From positions 2,450,001 through 2,514,000 of the forward strand of contig WPIO01000034.1 of the NCBI GenBank assembly GCA_009760855.2: a DNA stretch of 64,000 nt. Reading direction: 5' to 3'. The translations under genes were made by a program, and so were the position numbers. Source of the DNA: Cristatella mucedo. Lineage: Eukaryota > Bryozoa > Phylactolaemata > Cristatellidae. Positions 13,601-22,127 of this stretch are shown in pieces; the first letter of the stretch is position 1; the number at the start of each line of letters is the position of its first letter. Below the pieces are notes generated by a model. It was not told where the DNA came from, did no database searches, and saw nothing but the letters and a program-made list of their open reading frames with translations.

Positions 13601-16600
13601 CTTTTGTGTTTTGTGTGTGCGCGCTTGTACTTGGTCTCGGCATAAGGATTTGCCGGTGCGAGCTAGACGTAGTTGGCGTGTGTGGAGTCCTAGTTCTCCG
13701 GTTAGGGTTTAGGCTCCGGTTCGAGCTCCGTCTATTTGGGTCGTTCCCCACTATAGACGTGTACCCATGCTAGATTCGGTTGGCTGGGACCCGGCGGCTA
13801 TAATGAGGGTAAGGGTCACCGGCTAGGCCGGGGTCGGACCCTACGGCATGCGCGATGACGTGAGGTCACCGGGGCTCTTGGGTACAAGAAGTTGGCCGAG
13901 TAAGTCGTGGTGTTGGAGGCTCCCGGTCTTGCCTAGTTATGCACCTGGATTCGTGCAGGCGTGCTCTGGCGATGCTGCCACGCACGCAAGGGAACGAGTA
14001 CCCAAGGCCCGAGCAGAGCTGGATAGCTCGCTCGTTGTTGACTTGTATATTCCGCGCTCCTGCGTAGCGTGTTCTTGACCCCCCCCCCCCCCCGATGCGT
14101 TGGCGTCTTTCGGTGGAAGCTTACGACTGTGGTAGTTGTCGACTCGGATTAGCCAAGCAGTTACTCAGCCAGCCAGGTTTTGGACGGCGTACGCTCGTAC
14201 TGATGGATTCGGAGTCAGTACGACAGGACTGCAGAAGCAGACTGACCCCAACTAACACGCTTGTTCGTGCTTGCTGTGTCGTCTTGCGCCCCCATAGTGT
14301 ACTCTGTTTAGGACCCTCCCCATAGACTTGTTTAGTTTCCCTGTTGTTGTTGGCGCATGCGTTATTATAAAGAGATTTTGTGGACGTAGCATCGCCACCG
14401 TGTTGCCCCGCCCTAGCCTGACAGGGCAGTAGTGCTTAAAATCTCTGCGGCCGGGAGCCTACCGCTGATTGGGTGGAGGCTTGCCTGAATGGCCACCCAG
14501 TGATGCAATCTTTTCCCGCCACTCTCTCGATCAGCTCCCGGAGTCGCGAGTGGACGTGTCGTCCGTCTCCGGTTCGCAGACGTTTACTGCCCATGAATTT
14601 GATCTATTACATTTTGTAGAGAGGTCAGTGACTCCTTTTGCTATCGGTGCTTGCAGCACCTCGTACGCGCTCGTCAACATTCCGGGCGTTAAGCTGGAGA
14701 TGACCCCTACAATTTAACCTGCCGGCCGCTCGTCTTACCCTAGCCCAGCGGCATGGCGAGAGCGGCAGCGTGGCCGTAATACGGCGGGGTTTGGCGGGAA
14801 CTAGCCTTTGATCCCGGGAACTCGTGTGTGGGGTATTCCTGCCGCACTGGTGGAAACGGAGTCCTAGTTCTTCGGTTAGGGTTTAGGCTCCGGTTCGGGC
14901 TTTGTCTATTTGGGTCGCTCCCCACTATAGACGTAAGTAGCTTCAGTGAGGTGATGTATTCCCTCCGCAAGAGTGTTGGTGCTGTTGAGAGCGTGCGAGG
15001 AGTGTGGAGATAAAGCTGAGCTAGACACGCAGCGACTTTGTGCGCTTGCGAATAAAGCTCAGTAAAATTCCCAATTTGTGTGTCTCGCTTTCCAATTCAC
15101 CCCGCGGACTCACGACCCCCTTTAGTAACGGAAAGCAAGTAAGCGCCAGAAACGCTCGTTTCGTGGCGGCCAGCTTATTGCGCGTAGGCGTGCACCGAAC
15201 GCCATTAGGCGCTAGGTTACGCCGCTAGGTAAGCGGCAGGTCAAGCCTACTCCGCCGAGCCTTCGGCATTACAGTATGGCAGGACTTGGCGGAAAATAGC
15301 CTCTGACCCATGGAACTCGGCTACAAATTAGCTGTTCAATTCCTCCCGTTGGTGACAGAAGCTTTAGCTCGGCAGGTCCTAGACTGTGGAACTCACTTCC
15401 ACAATTCTTACGCAACGACAACTACTCTGCTGCTGCCGACAATGACTCATCCTTTCAAGCGGTCCTAAGCTGCTACTTCCGTGTCACTTACTACCTCAAC
15501 TGCTCTCCCGACTCTGCTGTAGCTCCCACTTTCTCTTTGTTGCGTGAGACGAAGTCTGTTGGCCACCGAATGCGTACCGAAAGAGGCTTAGGCTCTGAAT
15601 AGGCTATACAAAACTCTCCTGCGTAACACCCACACAGTCTTTGTGGCTTTGTGGAGTTACAGACCGAGACACATTACATTACATATGACATGGTCGTGTG
15701 CCCAACTATACCTCACATGCATGCACTGACATCACACACCAAACATTATTAATACCGTCCGTTGTATGTCGGTCATCTTATGAAGCACGGTGCTTGGCTG
15801 GGCCCTACGCTGGTCTAGCACTGATGATGGCACAGAGCATTCCTTTCGCGGAGCCGAGCTCTGCCAGTACCGCTGCTACTGCCATCTGCAATGCTGCTGC
15901 TATATGCCATACTGCTGCTTTTGTTTCTTTGAATGTCCCGAGCAGGGCACTGACAGTCGGTATTGCCACTAATAACTGTCCCAAATTGATGTTTCCTCTT
16001 AGAAGAATTGGGCATCCGATCCACTTGCATGTGTTGATAATACAATCTAATGCATTTGTGCAGAAACCGCAGCAGCAATAGACGAGTCTGCGTCAAATCT
16101 GCAGCAGCACGAGCGTTGTGGCACAGTACCACTAAAAAAGGTGGCTACTACGGTTATCCAAACCTGACACCAAACTGTAGCACTTTGCTGGCCTTGGCTG
16201 AATTTTAGCGAAAACAAGAGCTCTTCGAAGGCAGGCTAGAACTCCTTTGTCCTGGAGCAGTGAGCCAGAGAGGAGCGTCAGCGCGGCTAGAAAGCAAGAG
16301 CTTAAGAGCAAGCCAGGAAGCTGAGACCGGCGGTGGCGATTCGGCCTTTAGAATTGGTCCGATACCCGCGGAAGCTGCTGATTGATGTTGGCTGGCCTGT
16401 CAACCTCCGCCTTCACTCGGTCCAAGAAAGAATCGCCTGGAACCCATTCGCCATTCAAGCTGGACAAAGGGGACATTCCAGTGGCCTAGTGCCGGTATTA
16501 GTTCCTTACCGTAATGGGCCCTGGTGTCGGGCCCAATACCACTAAGCTCTTGCCCCATTGTCTCAGCCAAGTATTTAAGAGTCGAGCGACGCTCGCTCGG

Positions 16601-19600
16601 GGTCTTTTGTCTGTGGTCTTCTGTCTTTGGTCCGGCTCCGCCGTCGGACTCGTTTCTCTGAAAGCGAGGGAGGAGGGCGGGCTGTTCGCCGGCGATTGAC
16701 GGAACAGGACGAGACAGCGCTAGGAGGATTCGGTGGACTCCACCGAATACGGTCGTATCGCGCCCGAGCTGGCATTTTGTGATTCTTTTGTGTTTTTTGT
16801 GTGCGCGCTAGCACGCGGTCTGGGCATAGGGATTTGCCGGTGCGAGCTAGGCGTAGTTGGCGTGTGTGGAGTATTCCTGCCGCACTGGTGGGAACCGAGT
16901 TCTAGTTCTCCGGTTAGGGGTTTAGGCTCTGGTTCGGGCTCAGTGTGGAGAAGTGTTCCCTCCGCAAGAGTGTTGGTGCTGTTGAGAGCGTGCGAGGAGT
17001 GTGGAGATAAAACTGAGCTAGACGCGCAGCGACTTTTCGCGCTTGCGAATAAAGCTCGGTAAAATCCCCAATTTGTGTGTCTCGCTTTCCAATTCACGCC
17101 CCGGACTCACGACCCCCTTTAGTAACGGTAAGCAGGTCAGCGCCAGAAACGCTCGTTTCGTGGCGGCCAGCTTATTGCGCGTAGGCGCGCACCGAACGGC
17201 ATTAGGCGATAGGCTACGCCGCTAGGTAAGCGGCAGGTCAAGCTTACTCCGCCGAGCCTTCGGCGTTACAAAACCCTGAATGTCGAAGCTACTTTTATGC
17301 TTTTATGGGTATGCAATAAAAATCGACGGCGGCTGCTACTGACCACGACTAGATAGACTGTCATTGCATAGGCTTTCCAAGAAGCTTCTTTCAGAGGAAA
17401 GTCAGAACTGGCTAGTAGCAGCATGGGCCACAGGGTGCACTAGATGCAAATAGTGCAACCATTTATCTCATCTCCGGTGCAAGAGTAAAGGCCGAGTTTT
17501 TTGGCTTTGCATAAAGACACACGCGAGAGTCAGGGATGCAATGCCCTGCTTTAAGAGGTGTCGATGCAAGCCCTCCTGCAAGCTCCTTAATTCTCGGCAT
17601 CAGAAAATACTCTGGGACGATTTTTGACCCTAACTGGATTATTCACATTTTTGACCCCTCTAATCATGTCCGGTCCATGGCCGAACAGGCTTTAAATCAA
17701 GCCTTTTCAGACCTGAAAACAGTTTCTGAAGACATCAATTGGTCAACCTTCGACACGTCTGTCTGCAGTGCCTCAAAACGCCATCAGAGAACTCAATCTC
17801 TTTCTAGGCACTTTACATTTGCTGTAAAGGAAGCATGATCGATTGGTTAGCGACAGCTTGTTTAATGAAGAGCAAGGTTCATATAACATGGTTCGAGGTG
17901 ACATGCACGGGGTCAGCATGCAAATACGGTTAGTGGCAGCATGCATAGTGTCAGCACGTATAAACACACAAAGGACGAATCACATTGATCCACTAAGTGC
18001 TGTGATAAATAGATGCGTTTTTAGTTTCTTTTTTAATGTGGTCGATGCATTCACCTTGATCTTGGTCATCAAAGGCAGCACCTCAACTCTGGGCCAAACC
18101 ATGGTGGCCTTCCCCTGGCATGTTCAACAAACATCTACGCCCAATAAAGGGACAATGCTATAACGAATCGTCGTAAAAAAAATGTTGACTGAATCAAAAG
18201 CTGGGTGTGGCACCTGAAGCTGAGAAAGAAGGTAATTTTTGTGCTGCAGGCTCAATTCAAGCGAACCTAGTTGAAAACACTCGAATTATTTGCCCCTAAT
18301 TTTAGTTTGCCATTAATTTAGTTTAATATCTAGTCCAATTTAACTTGAATTTGATTGGTAGTACGACTCTTATAAAGGGGTATCATTATGGGGCTGTCGT
18401 TACCTATGCACTGCAATTTCTTACACTCTTACGACAAGTAACTAGGGCTGCAAAGATTTTTTTTATAAGGAATTTAGATGGCTGCATCTAACATTGTCCA
18501 TAAGTAGTGTTCCCTGATGCGACTCCTAACTTGTGTTTGCACGCCGGCAGCCCATAGTTTGCTAGACAATGCACCCAAAAATGTGTAGTTTCATAGTAAG
18601 TCTCCGGCTGTGATGATTTTTGGGGGTATGATGTGCATGTACGTGTATCTATAGATGCACATCATAGCACACATGGTAAATTACAGATGCATGCAGCACG
18701 CAGTTCGTTTTAAAAAATGCCAACAGAGACGCACGAAAGCAGCTGCATCATAGGTCACACAGGTCAAAGGTCAAAGGTCACAGGCATCAGGCCTCTGCAC
18801 AAGCACAGGCTAAGGTAGCGCAGAGTATGAGAGCTCCTAAACTACTTTTGCCAGCAAGCTACAGCTATAGCTGCACAGCCTGTCTGGGCCTGAATCTGGG
18901 CCGGAATCACACTCAGCGTTTACTTGGTCCAGCAGGACTGGCCAGCTCTGCATAATTAATTTAAAGCCACTGAGCTAAGGCAGGGACTCTTGCAAGAAGG
19001 TTAAGCCGCAGCTCAAGCTGAGGAGAGTTGGGGCATTTTGACACGAGACCTGGGCCACGGTTCGGACTGCAGAGCTTAAGCAATCCACTTCATCACAAAA
19101 CCTCAATACAGCCATCGCACGGAGGCACAAGAACAAAAACGCTGACCCGTTTATTGGACCTTGCGCCCTAATGCCGGTTGCCCAAGCACCCCCGAAGTGT
19201 TCATTAATTTTTCCGGTTGCTTCTCGCCTGCAAAATCATTTCCAATAGTTCTGGAAAGCATAATACACATAGAGTCAACCGAACATTTTGGTGCACATGT
19301 TCTATTCACAGATAAGCACTCTCAACGAGAAAACGTCTGGCCTCCCCCTCCTACGGGTCCTTCAGAATAGACTCACACGTAAAAAAATCCTGATCACAGG
19401 TCGCTACGGCGATAATTATAATGATATTGGTGAATTAGTACGATAAGTATTCAAAAACACTAATTTCAATCGCCCTGGCGGCTTACGACGGTAGCCGTGC
19501 GGCTTCTTGCAGTGAGTTCTAAAGCACCTGAATAACGATTCGGTTCTTTAATGACGCAGCACAAAAGACAAGCATTTTTAATGTTATCATTATTTGGGGG

Positions 19601-20103
19601 GACTGAGGTCTGCTTGCGTCTACCTTATGGCTGGCTGACAACTGGAGACCAGCCGTGAACACCAGTAGATAGTCACGACTGTCAGCCCTAAGCTTGCCTG
19701 ACGAATGACTCAGCAAAAGATGACGAATGACTCGGCAAAAAGTGCCACTAGTTGGTGAACATATTCCGTGACTCAGTAATTGTTATAGGCGGTTGCAAGC
19801 CAGCGCGTTACCTGCTCAGTCGTCTCTCCTAGACTTCCGGGAATGTTCTTCGCAGCCTGAGTTCTGCCTGCGCGATTGCAAGAGAGACAGCTCGGCACGG
19901 CTAGCTTTCTGAGAAATCGCCCCAAGCGCTAGCGCCGGCCGGCCGGCCGGCGGTGCGAGAGACTACGAACGGACTGCAAAGAAACGGCGGCGCTCACCCG
20001 TTATGTACACCGTGGCGCCGGCCTGTCCCAGCTGCAGCGCTACCCCCTTTCCGATGCCGCGAGTGGCGCCGGTCACCAGGCACACTTTTCCGGCGAGAGA
20101 CAT
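1300..20103 (-). CDS. DHRS1: DHRS1-like short-chain dehydrogenase, paralog A (exons 1-6; 3' end off window)
   Basis: Gene-level entry. Coding exons in order on the minus strand: 20103-19998, 19867-19812, 7436-7293, 2418-2336, 2052-1920, 1410-1300. All junctions are GT-AG and the phases join into one open frame of 209 codons plus two split codons. The product is a classical SDR oxidoreductase, expected to use NAD(P)H. It shows TGATRGIG for cofactor binding, NNAF, the NNVG Asn, an ISS-type Ser motif (here NVSS) and YGVGK as the catalytic YxxxK. Vertebrate DHRS1 is an endoplasmic-reticulum-associated reductase of steroids and xenobiotics; the activity here is inferred. The exons matching the DHRS1 C-terminus are absent and should lie left of base 1. 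Intron 2 is about 12.4 kb and packed with repeats. No internal stop is seen, so it is probably functional. It is about 87 percent identical to paralog B over the shared exons. Confidence 0.88.
1920..2052 (-). CDS. DHRS1: DHRS1-A exon 5 (catalytic Ser-Tyr-Lys)
   Basis: 133 bases, one base completing the split Arg and then 44 codons, between an AAG acceptor and a GTGAGC donor. Encodes NHYLCTAYGARLMAERKQGL, NVSS with the catalytic Ser, and AYGVGKAG with the catalytic Tyr and Lys spaced YxxxK. Forty-one of 44 residues match paralog B. The acceptor ends GTTAAG, a weaker context than usual, but the frame and homology support it. Confidence 0.9.
2336..2418 (-). CDS. DHRS1: DHRS1-A exon 4
   Basis: 83 bases from a TTTGCAG acceptor to a CAG/GTACAG donor, phase 0 in and phase 2 out. 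Encodes MAIESYGKKLWETDPVEMW then EGNNNVGL. In DHRS1 this is the KxxWETxxxxWDxxNNVGLR segment, which supplies the active-site Asn of the SDR tetrad. Twenty of 27 residues match paralog B. Confidence 0.9.
2480..3450. other. Intron 3 of DHRS1-A, unassigned
   Basis: No recognisable coding or repeat similarity. A frame of 145 codons at 2956-3393 is open, but its composition (Ala, Ser, Arg, Gln mixture without motifs) does not look like a protein family I know. Confidence 0.4.
3455..3605 (+). mobile_element. tRNA-derived SINE, degraded copy
   Basis: Contains GCAGGTTCGATTTCTTC at the box B position, then GATTCCTTATTGCCCACC and GTCATAGCTGTTACGGCTCT, as in the other SINE copies. The 5' tRNA part is eroded. 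Confidence 0.6.
3900..3990 (-). mobile_element. LINE family 1, 3' tail fragment
   Basis: Minus-strand 3' stem-loop region followed by an AAT/ATT-rich tail: AATAATAACAATAATAAA joined to AGAGAGCTGAATCTCTTTCT on the plus strand. Confidence 0.65.
4543..4630. repeat. (GT)n microsatellite
   Basis: About 44 uninterrupted GT units. The Cys-Val and His-Thr frames across it are artefacts. Confidence 0.98.
4957..5120 (-). mobile_element. tRNA-derived SINE copy
   Basis: Reverse-strand copy: box B region GCAGGACTCGAACCTACGAC, body GGCAATAAAGGATCGCGCAC, and the distal AGCTCATTCAACAGCCTCAT end. It aligns with the copies at 33,482 and 26,270. Confidence 0.75.
5880..6113 (+). mobile_element. LINE family 1, 3' UTR and (ATT)n tail
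   Basis: Carries the GTGCTGACACTG and CATGCTGCCACTAACCACAT UTR landmarks, the 3' stem-loop (AAAGCACC ... GGGCGCTTT) and an ATT tail. 5'-truncated, in intron 3 of DHRS1-A. Confidence 0.8.
6187..6409. mobile_element. Foldback MITE, copy 1
   Basis: Two arms of about 90 bases (6187-6275 and 6317-6409) are imperfect inverted repeats around a 41-base centre. Examples: GAAATTTGAATTAAAGTTCAG against CTGAACTAAACGACATTAAA, and TGATTTCGGTTG against CAACCGAAATCA. No coding capacity; a related copy is at 24,252-24,425. Confidence 0.7.
6510..7090 (-). mobile_element. LINE family 2, 3' portion
   Basis: Reverse-strand copy of the end of a LINE of the CR1/L2 type: the translated trace reads like LLKELxWLPVxQRI and AELLH in degraded form, then the TTTGTGGAGTTACAG terminus. 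Ends about 200 bases from DHRS1-A exon 3. Confidence 0.7.
7293..7436 (-). CDS. DHRS1: DHRS1-A exon 3
   Basis: 144 bases, phase 0 at both ends, between a TAG acceptor and a CAG/GTACTT donor. Encodes 48 residues beginning VTARGGKCIPVMCDH and containing LDLLVNNAFAGVQ, the SDR NNAG-type structural motif in its DHRS1 form. The polypyrimidine tract before it is a run of nine T. Forty-two of 48 residues match the paralog B exon at 34736-34879. Confidence 0.92.
7450..9015. other. Intron 2 of DHRS1-A, unassigned stretch
   Basis: No repeat family or gene recognised. Short open frames lack motifs. Confidence 0.4.
9020..9115 (-). mobile_element. LINE family 1, tail fragment
   Basis: An AAT-rich tract (ATAATAATAATAATAACAAA) followed by GTGTAGCACCCTGAATGA, i.e. 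a minus-strand tail. It abuts the plus-strand family-1 copy that follows. Confidence 0.55.
9219..10440 (+). mobile_element. LINE family 1, reverse transcriptase remnant with 3' tail
   Basis: Non-LTR retrotransposon of the L2/CR1 type, broken by frameshifts and stops. Pieces in order: VPQGSVLGRVRF (RT block 5), HFYSDDTQLYLRF (the YADD box, here YSDD), NLGVIF, LDDHISSTIKSAYFQLHNIA, then QLVQNSAA and LQWLPVKQRIDFKVLSLAFR, the UTR landmarks and an ATT tail ending near 10,440. RT motifs come from one short frame (9219-9476) and the C-terminal part from another (9763-10032). Not functional. Confidence 0.85.
10935..11625 (-). mobile_element. LINE reverse transcriptase remnant, minus strand
   Basis: Minus-strand pieces HNFDFYFYADDVQSTYLC (RT YADD box) at 11,300-11,480 and INAFVTHRLDYCNSLYPGLP then VQLVQKSA at 10,940-11,145. 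The order is as in L2-type LINEs, so this is one decayed copy in opposite orientation to its neighbours. Confidence 0.75.
11735..12745 (+). mobile_element. LINE reverse transcriptase remnant, plus strand
   Basis: The longest RT trace in the window. LSPAITEICNGSLEKGVVP, AKHLVAHIEKNKM, QSTETVLLVNNDI, ALLDLSDA, CEVPQGSVLGTLLLSIYTQP, YHFYADDTQLYLSF and MLENFLKLNDDKTKLLL follow one another with at least two frameshifts and one stop. The YADD box is intact. It is cut at about 12,745, where repeat B begins. Confidence 0.85.
12753..12973 (+). mobile_element. LTR-like repeat B, copy 2, left piece
   Basis: Same sequence as about 265-480 of the copy at the left edge. It is interrupted by LTR A at 12,974 and resumes at 15,274. 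The 4 bases GTAT at 12970-12973 are repeated at 15274-15277 as target-site duplication. Confidence 0.75.
13760..14824 (+). mobile_element. LTR-like repeat B, copy 3, nested in LTR A
   Basis: Starts TGTACCCATGC and ends GGGAACTCG, lacking the last GCTACA of the family. It contains the run of about 16 C near 14,078-14,094 and the GTTGTTGTTGG landmark. LTR C is inserted at 14,379. Confidence 0.7.
14379..14711 (+). mobile_element. Solo LTR C (333 bases), nested in repeat B
   Basis: Begins TGTGGACGTAG and ends CCCCTACA, flanked on both sides by ATTT (14375-14378 and 14712-14715). The uninterrupted repeat B copies at 390-400 and 12,890-12,900 show the empty site. TG...CA ends plus a 4-base duplication point to a solo LTR. 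No coding content. Confidence 0.75.
15274..15325 (+). mobile_element. LTR-like repeat B, copy 2, right piece
   Basis: Continues the copy interrupted at 12,973 (GTATGGCAGGACTTGG ... GGAACTCGGCTACA). It ends where a family-2 LINE starts. Confidence 0.75.
15326..15690 (+). mobile_element. LINE family 2, 3' portion
   Basis: Contains LxRPRLWNSLPQFLRND-like coding traces (CTAGACTGTGGAACTCACTT), GTTGCGTGAGACGAAGTCTG and the terminal CTTTGTGGAGTTACAGAC. About 80 percent similar by eye to 33,090-33,440. Confidence 0.75.
16176..17270 (+). mobile_element. Solo LTR A, copy 2
   Basis: 1,095 bases, TGTAGCACTTTGC at the left and CGGCGTTACA at the right, flanked by the 4-base duplication AAAC (16172-16175 and 17271-17274). 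A TATTTAAG promoter-like box is at 16572-16579 and AATAAA at 17048-17053, in U3-R-U5 order. No internal retroviral-type genes are present, so it is the product of LTR-LTR recombination. The superfamily cannot be named from the LTR alone; Gypsy and BEL commonly make 4- to 5-base duplications. Confidence 0.82.
17530..17765 (+). mobile_element. Possible LINE fragment
   Basis: The frame reading SGTIFDPNWIIHIFDPSNHV resembles the NLGVIFDxxLxFxxHI segment of L2-type LINEs, and a minus-strand LINE tail follows directly. Weak. Confidence 0.3.
17770..18060 (-). mobile_element. LINE family 1, 3' UTR fragment
   Basis: Minus-strand stem-loop (AGAACTCAATCTCTTTCTAG on the plus strand) followed by GTCAGCATGC, CATAGTGTCAGCACG and AATGTGGTC landmarks. 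Confidence 0.7.
18061..19800. other. Intron 2 of DHRS1-A near its 5' end, unassigned
   Basis: Apart from the AGGTCA cluster at 18,752 nothing is recognised. Bases 19,720-19,811 resemble 41,880-41,958, i.e. intron sequence shared with paralog B. Confidence 0.45.
18752..18780 (+). promoter_or_regulatory. Cluster of four AGGTCA half-sites in intron 2 of DHRS1-A
   Basis: Four perfect AGGTCA hexamers start at 18752, 18761, 18768 and 18775. The spacers are 3, 1 and 1 bases, i.e. DR3 then two overlapping DR1 arrangements. It lies about 1 kb inside intron 2 (19,811-7,437). It could be an enhancer, or a short tandem duplication of a 7-mer. Confidence 0.35.
19812..19867 (-). CDS. DHRS1: DHRS1-A exon 2 (56-base exon)
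   Basis: 56 bases between a CAG acceptor and a CAG/GTAACG donor. Two bases complete the Gly split from exon 1, followed by RTQAAKNIPGSLGETTEQ. This matches the GRT...PGSLxET segment of invertebrate DHRS1 proteins. The same exon, equally long and spliced in the same phase, sits at 41959-42014 in paralog B. It is short enough for automated gene finders to miss. Confidence 0.88.
19998..20103 (-). CDS. DHRS1: DHRS1-A exon 1
   Basis: 106 coding bases from the ATG at 20103 to a GTGAG donor, ending in phase 1. Encodes MSLAGKVCLVTGATRGIGKG and the rest of the first beta-alpha-beta unit, ending VYIT plus a split Gly. TGATRGIG is the glycine-rich NAD(P) motif TGxxxGIG. The ATG is chosen because it is the DHRS1 start and has a purine at -3. 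The surrounding sequence is CpG-rich, as expected for a promoter-proximal exon. Confidence 0.9.
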
Positions 20104-22050
20104 TTCGCGTGTGAGCGCGTCGCTGACACTATCCTGAACGCGGCTACCGGCTGCGATTCAAGGACGTAAGGGCAAAGGTCACGCGCAACAAAGGGCAGCA
20201 TACGACGTCCGCGGGCCGCAAACGCGGGGGACAATGGGCCGGGCAGACTGTATGCAGAAGCAGGGCGGTCCTCTTATCGCTATGTAACTTGCCGCTGCCA
20301 GAGAGTCATGGCTGCCAGGGGCTAATCCGAGCTCCCACGCTTCGATGAAGGTTCCGGCAGCAGCGATCCGCTAGCATTTGCAGACGGCAGAGGGCCATCT
20401 TTGTTTTTGGGGAACACTTCTCACCCGGGAAAGATCTTTCAACCGAGAGGCATCCTGTCTACTTTTATGCCACCGATAAGCAGCTCCATCCCTCTTTTTG
20501 TATCAAAGTAAGGTCGCGTACGCACTAGCGGAGCACAGCACAAATTTCAGCCTGGCTGAGAGGTGTCGCCAAATTACAATGAACCCCTTCAAGCTAAATG
20601 AAAATTTCGAACTTTCGCATATCCGAGGTCTGCGACTTTTGACTGCGCATACTAAGCACCAAAGGTTTTCTGAGCGCACTCAATAAAGACCTGTGTTCCG
20701 CGTCGTACCAAAAGGATTTGCAAATGCTTTGTTTTTGAACGGGACTTAATATTGAGGCAATCTTTCTAAAGTGGTTAAAAACGCTCGCAGCATCGACGTG
20801 TTGGAGTTCTATCGTATCAAGCAAACTAACTTCTTAATATAAATCCTTTTAAGTTTGCATCTTGACCACCATTAAAATTCAGAAGCCAGTAAAATTTTAA
20901 GAAATATAAATCTGAAAATCTGAAGTCATTAAACCCGAAGTTAATCTTGATGCATGTTGTTACGATATAACCAAGTTTCAGAAACCATTAGGAAATGCTT
21001 GGCTAATTAGTTTATTAGCACTGCGTCCTAAAAAGCCAATTTCAACTAGCATTTACATTTATTGAACTTTTATGGCGACGACACTCATGCATGTGCGCCG
21101 GGTTTTAGCGTCCTAGCGACTCGCAAGTTTGTCTTCTAAAAATTAATCCTTGTAAATGAGTTATGCATTTCATTTAGCTTGTGGAAGATCAAATATTCGC
21201 AGACCAGCATACAAATAGGCGAGTCGGTTTAAGACACGGACCAAGCGCACTGAACATTTTTGCAGCTACGTGACTTACATCTTATATTCTATCAGTTACG
21301 CCATAAATACTACTGGCAGCCGAAATTGGGCAGCGGATGATAAATAGCAAGTACTCAGTCCAGCGAGTCGCTTTAATATTTAGAACCGTGCTCTACTACC
21401 CTGGCCTACAGCATTCGCTGGATCAGCACCTACACTCAGGTAAAATTATAGGGCGGGCCTTAAGTTTTTAAATAACCTGCTCGAAGCGCGTGATCTTTAA
21501 TGGATGCTAAATTTAGCCACGGGCTATGAGACATGGACTGGCAGTCAATGCCTATAGATAATGTCGTCTTTATCCAGCAAGCGATCCGAATTGGGTTGCT
21601 AAGAACTGAGCAGCTTACGACATAGCAGCTTACCGACGCTGGATCAACGCGACACTTTGGTGTTGCTGGTCATTGTCAGAGTTCCGGTACTGTTAAGAAC
21701 GTCGCCATATGTACAGTATTTTTTTTCTACCGTAATGCCTTGAATGGCAGGATAGTGATTTAAGAATCACAACAGGAGCTCGTCTGGAATCTTTATCTCT
21801 ACGCTGTATCCCTGAGTACTTGTGTGGGCGTGCCATTGCCGCCATGCTGTTCCTCCCCAGCCGGACTCACGCCACTCCGCGCGATCGACTAGCGCCCAGC
21901 GCGTCATCATCGCCTCATTAGGCACTGTAACTTGGCCGTAACCGCTGACCAAGCGATATTTAATTGAGAAGGGCCAGCTGGGTCGCGTGACCTCATTGGC
22001 GCTGTAGCGAGCTACTTCCTGCTCTTGCATTGGCCTGTACGCATGCTATC
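20104..22050. other. Upstream region of DHRS1-A and intergenic spacer
   Basis: The first 140 bases are CpG-rich and contain the DR1-like site. Beyond is AT-rich DNA with no recognised gene. A minus frame at 22030-21767 is open for 87 codons without a motif I know. Confidence 0.4.
20169..20181 (+). promoter_or_regulatory. DR1-like nuclear-receptor site upstream of DHRS1-A
   Basis: AGGGCA-A-AGGTCA, a direct repeat of two hexamers with one base between, 66-78 bases upstream of the ATG of paralog A. This arrangement is the known target of HNF4, RXR/PPAR and COUP-TF type receptors. Function is inferred. Confidence 0.45.
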
Positions 22051-22053
22051 CCC

Positions 22054-22056
<3 letters not shown>

Positions 22057-22127
<71 letters not shown>

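Larger units (their letters stand above)
12974..15273 (+). mobile_element. Solo LTR A, copy 1, with nested insertions
   Basis: Begins TGAAGCACCTTGCTGG, ends GGCATTACA, flanked by GTAT. It is the same LTR as 16,176-17,270, but carries about 1 kb of repeat B (13,760-14,824), which itself holds LTR C. A segment of A ending CACTATAGACG occurs on both sides of the repeat B insert, so the junction involved a duplication or template switch. It has a TATTTAAG box near 13,374 and AATAAA at 15051-15056. Confidence 0.8.

Noticed and set aside
13200-13751. Minus-strand open frame of 183 codons, Arg/Ser/Pro-rich
   Set aside because: It lies antisense within LTR A, has no motif, and is broken in the second LTR A copy.
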